Source: Acidobacteriota bacterium
GTDB lineage: Bacteria > Acidobacteriota > Terriglobia > Terriglobales > Acidobacteriaceae
NCBI GenBank assembly: GCA_025353435.1
Contig: JANXQR010000170.1
Coordinates: 1 to 15,389 of the forward strand
Reading direction: 5' to 3'
Length of the DNA: 15,389 nucleotides
This document shows, piece by piece, positions 13,509 through 15,389 of the stretch. Position numbers and translations under genes: made by a program. Within the stretch, counting starts at the first letter, position 1. Every line of letters starts with the position of its first letter. The notes beneath the pieces are model-generated. The model saw only the letters and a program-made list of their open reading frames with translations, was not told where the DNA came from and searched no databases.

Positions 13509-15140
13509 ATGGCGAGCATATGCACCTCGAATCCTAATGCCGCGTGTGGCGCAGTGAACCTGCCGGGGCACTCGTCCACGCGTTCCAAGGAAAAGCGGTC
13601 ACCGCTGGCGAACGAAAGTGTGCGCTTCGCGTTCGCAATGGTTGGCTGCGCAATCTACTCGCTTCCATTCATGCGTGTCCTGCTCGCGCGCACAGACGAA
13701 GGCACCTTTCTCGTCGGAGCTTCCCGCATTTTGCACGGCCAGGTGTTCGCGCACGACTTCGTGGAAGTAATGGGGCCCGGAAGTTTTTATTGGCTCGCAA
13801 TGTTCTACAAGATCCTTGGGGCGAACTTTCTTGCCACTCGCGCTTGCCTCTTCCTGTCTTGGATGGCAACCGCAATTCTCGTCTACCTGTTAGCCCGGCG
13901 CTTAGGCTCATCTAATCGGCTCTTGCCGGTTACGTTGATAGTGGTTACCGGTTTCAGTTCACTTGGCATTGGTATCAGCCACCACATTGACAGCAATTGC
14001 CTCGCGTTACTGATGGTTTTGTGTCTAAGCATGTGGCATGAAAGACTTCGGCTGCGTTGGCTTGTTCTTGCAGGCGCCGTCGCGGCTCTCACCGCGCTGG
14101 TCCATCAGCCCAAAGGGCTGCTCCTGTTGATTGCTGCCGGGTTGTGGGTATGGAATCTGGAACGAAAGCACGGCCGCACCGCCCGCGCTCTCTCCTGTGT
14201 CGCCGCCGGATGTGCAGGAATCTTGGGAATTGCCTTCGTCTATTTTGCGGCCAATGGCGCCCTCGCCGACTTCGTTCGCGCGAGTTGCGTGTGGCCATTC
14301 CAGCACTACAGCGCCATCAACCAAGTGCCCTACGCTTATGGCACATTCACATTCAATTGGAGAGGTGTGCCGCTCAGTACACCGGGCTCATATTGCATAT
14401 TTCTCCTCGCATGTCTGCTCATGGTGCCATTCCTCTATATCGTCGCGCTCCCCGGTTTGGTGGCTCTTCAGATCTTTTTTGGCCGCCTGCGACCGCTGCC
14501 CGCTGATGTGTCGCTCTATCTTCTCTGCGGGATATCTCTCTGGATTTCGGAACTGCACCGCAAGGACATCGTCCACTTGGTCTTTGGATCCCCCCTGCTG
14601 CTCATCGTAAGTGTCCAGTTGCTCAGCCACAGCGGGCGAATGTTGTCGCGCCTCGCACTTGTGATCCTCACTGCGTCCGCCTGCACGCTTGCCACTTGCA
14701 ACCTGATGGTCGTTCTCACCGCGCATTCGGTTTCGACCCGCGTGGGCAACGTGGCCATGCTTGAAGGTGGCGAAGAACTCGTCGCGCTCAATGCGCGCCT
14801 CGCTCCCGGCGAGGAGATATTTGCGTACCCCTATTGCCCCTCCTACTATTTCCTGACCCAAACTGACAATCCTACCCGCTTCAGCATTCTGCAATCGGGC
14901 TACAACACGCCTGCCGAAGTGCGGGAGGTAATCCGCATCCTGGAGTCCCGCAAGGTGAATCACGTCTTGTGGGATACCAACTTCAGAAAGAAGTCGCTCG
15001 CTCTCGTGTTCCCTGCGGCGTTGCAACTGCCTGACGATCTGGCCCCGCTGGAGACCTATCTGCGCGACCGCTACATCCCCATTTACAGCCAGAATGGAAT
15101 TCAAATCTTGGAGAGAAGACATGAGCCAATCGGCCGTTGA
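13509..15140 (+). CDS. GT-C-type membrane glycosyltransferase-like protein, copy 2
   Basis: This is a 543-residue paralogue of the preceding protein with the same span pattern and soluble C-terminal domain. Its first external loop has the full acidic pair, TDEGTF (D63, E64), plus D83 and E86 in AHDFVEVMGPGSFY. SHHIDSN (157-163), HQPKG (199-203) and ELHRKDIVH (348-356) are conserved. The C-terminal domain repeats EEIFAYPYCPSYYFLTQT and a NPTRFSIL stretch. The ATG directly follows the previous stop, with GAGGA (13496-13500) inside the end of copy 1, so the two are tightly coupled and may act as a pair. The role is inferred to be sugar transfer to a surface glycan, lipid or protein. The stop is overlapped by 20 bases by the methyltransferase start. 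Confidence 0.75.
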   Translation: MASICTSNPNAACGAVNLPGHSSTRSKEKRSPLANESVRFAFAMVGCAIYSLPFMRVLLARTDEGTFLVGASRILHGQVFAHDFVEVMGPGSFYWLAMFYKILGANFLATRACLFLSWMATAILVYLLARRLGSSNRLLPVTLIVVTGFSSLGIGISHHIDSNCLALLMVLCLSMWHERLRLRWLVLAGAVAALTALVHQPKGLLLLIAAGLWVWNLERKHGRTARALSCVAAGCAGILGIAFVYFAANGALADFVRASCVWPFQHYSAINQVPYAYGTFTFNWRGVPLSTPGSYCIFLLACLLMVPFLYIVALPGLVALQIFFGRLRPLPADVSLYLLCGISLWISELHRKDIVHLVFGSPLLLIVSVQLLSHSGRMLSRLALVILTASACTLATCNLMVVLTAHSVSTRVGNVAMLEGGEELVALNARLAPGEEIFAYPYCPSYYFLTQTDNPTRFSILQSGYNTPAEVREVIRILESRKVNHVLWDTNFRKKSLALVFPAALQLPDDLAPLETYLRDRYIPIYSQNGIQILERRHEPIGR

Positions 15141-15389
15141 GAGATTCGCGGGGGCAGAATTCGACCACTTTGCCTCCTCATACGATCAACTTCTTGAGGA
15201 CCCAATACGAATGGGCTTCGCGTCCGACCCGCTACACTTCTGTCAGCGAAAATGGCTCGTGCTCGATCGAATGCTTCGCAGCATCGGCCGACAATCAGAA
15301 TCGATGTCCTGGCTCGACGTCGGTTGCGGGCGAGGCGAGTTTCTGGAACTCGCCGGAAGTCATTTCGCGAACGCCGCGGGATGCGATCC
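15121..15389 (+). CDS. Class I SAM-dependent methyltransferase, 3' end cut by window
   Basis: The first 89 codons of a methyltransferase are visible. LDVGCGRGEFLEL (65-77) is motif I, the glycine-rich SAM-binding loop, preceded by a helical N-terminal cap (FDHFASSYDQLLEDPIRMGF, 14-33) seen in methyltransferases of polysaccharide clusters. GGAGAG (15110-15115) is 5 bases before the ATG, and the start overlaps the previous gene by 20 bases. The acceptor is unknown. The context suggests methylation of a sugar or lipid-linked glycan intermediate. Confidence 0.85.
   Translation, partial: MSQSAVERFAGAEFDHFASSYDQLLEDPIRMGFASDPLHFCQRKWLVLDRMLRSIGRQSESMSWLDVGCGRGEFLELAGSHFANAAGCD

Overview
The window reads as one strand-consistent chromosomal locus. 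Every credible gene is on the + strand, and it is built around a tight-adherence (Tad/Flp) pilus machine. Gene content and protein style suggest a soil-type Acidobacteriota, though this is inferred from family resemblance and not from a marker gene. The hints are a receiver-like TadZ, a TadG-like protein with a repetitive beta-rich body, a cytoplasmic DUF192 protein inside the cluster, and flanking acidobacterial-style GT-C membrane glycosyltransferases.

Layout. Positions 1-4452 hold the cytoplasmic and inner-membrane motor: a 5'-truncated tadZ/cpaE, the ATPase cpaF/tadA, and the platform proteins tadB and tadC, with gaps or overlaps of 25 bases or fewer. A 31-residue single-span membrane protein with a strong ribosome site follows at 4470-4565, then a stem-loop. 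Positions 4775-7183 hold a TadG-like protein and two TadE-like minor pseudopilins. A 272-base gap with dyad repeats and a sigma-54-like site precedes cpaB/rcpC and the secretin cpaC/rcpA (7456-9947). A small membrane-anchored protein of unknown function and a DUF192 protein follow (9977-10735). After a 308-base regulatory gap come two Flp major pilin genes, which form a tandem ~311-base duplication (11032-11648).

The right end is a different module, probably surface polysaccharide or glycan transfer. It has a possible remnant of a family-2 glycosyltransferase, two tandem paralogous GT-C-type membrane proteins (11874-15140), and the start of a class I SAM methyltransferase cut by the window edge.

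How it works together: CpaF powers the TadB/TadC platform, which polymerises Flp pilins. TadE, TadG and the TadZ localisation factor support assembly. CpaB and CpaC provide the periplasmic link and the outer-membrane pore. A prepilin peptidase (TadV/CpaA) and a TadD lipoprotein would be expected but are not in the window. Several starts differ from the longest open frame because a clear Shine-Dalgarno sequence or homology supports another site: tadZ opens left of the window, tadB starts at 2596 and the first tadE at 6196. The least explained items are the 31-residue protein, the paired sigma-54-like sites, the conserved C-loop hairpins after each flp gene, and a 54-base stretch without any change between the two pilin genes.
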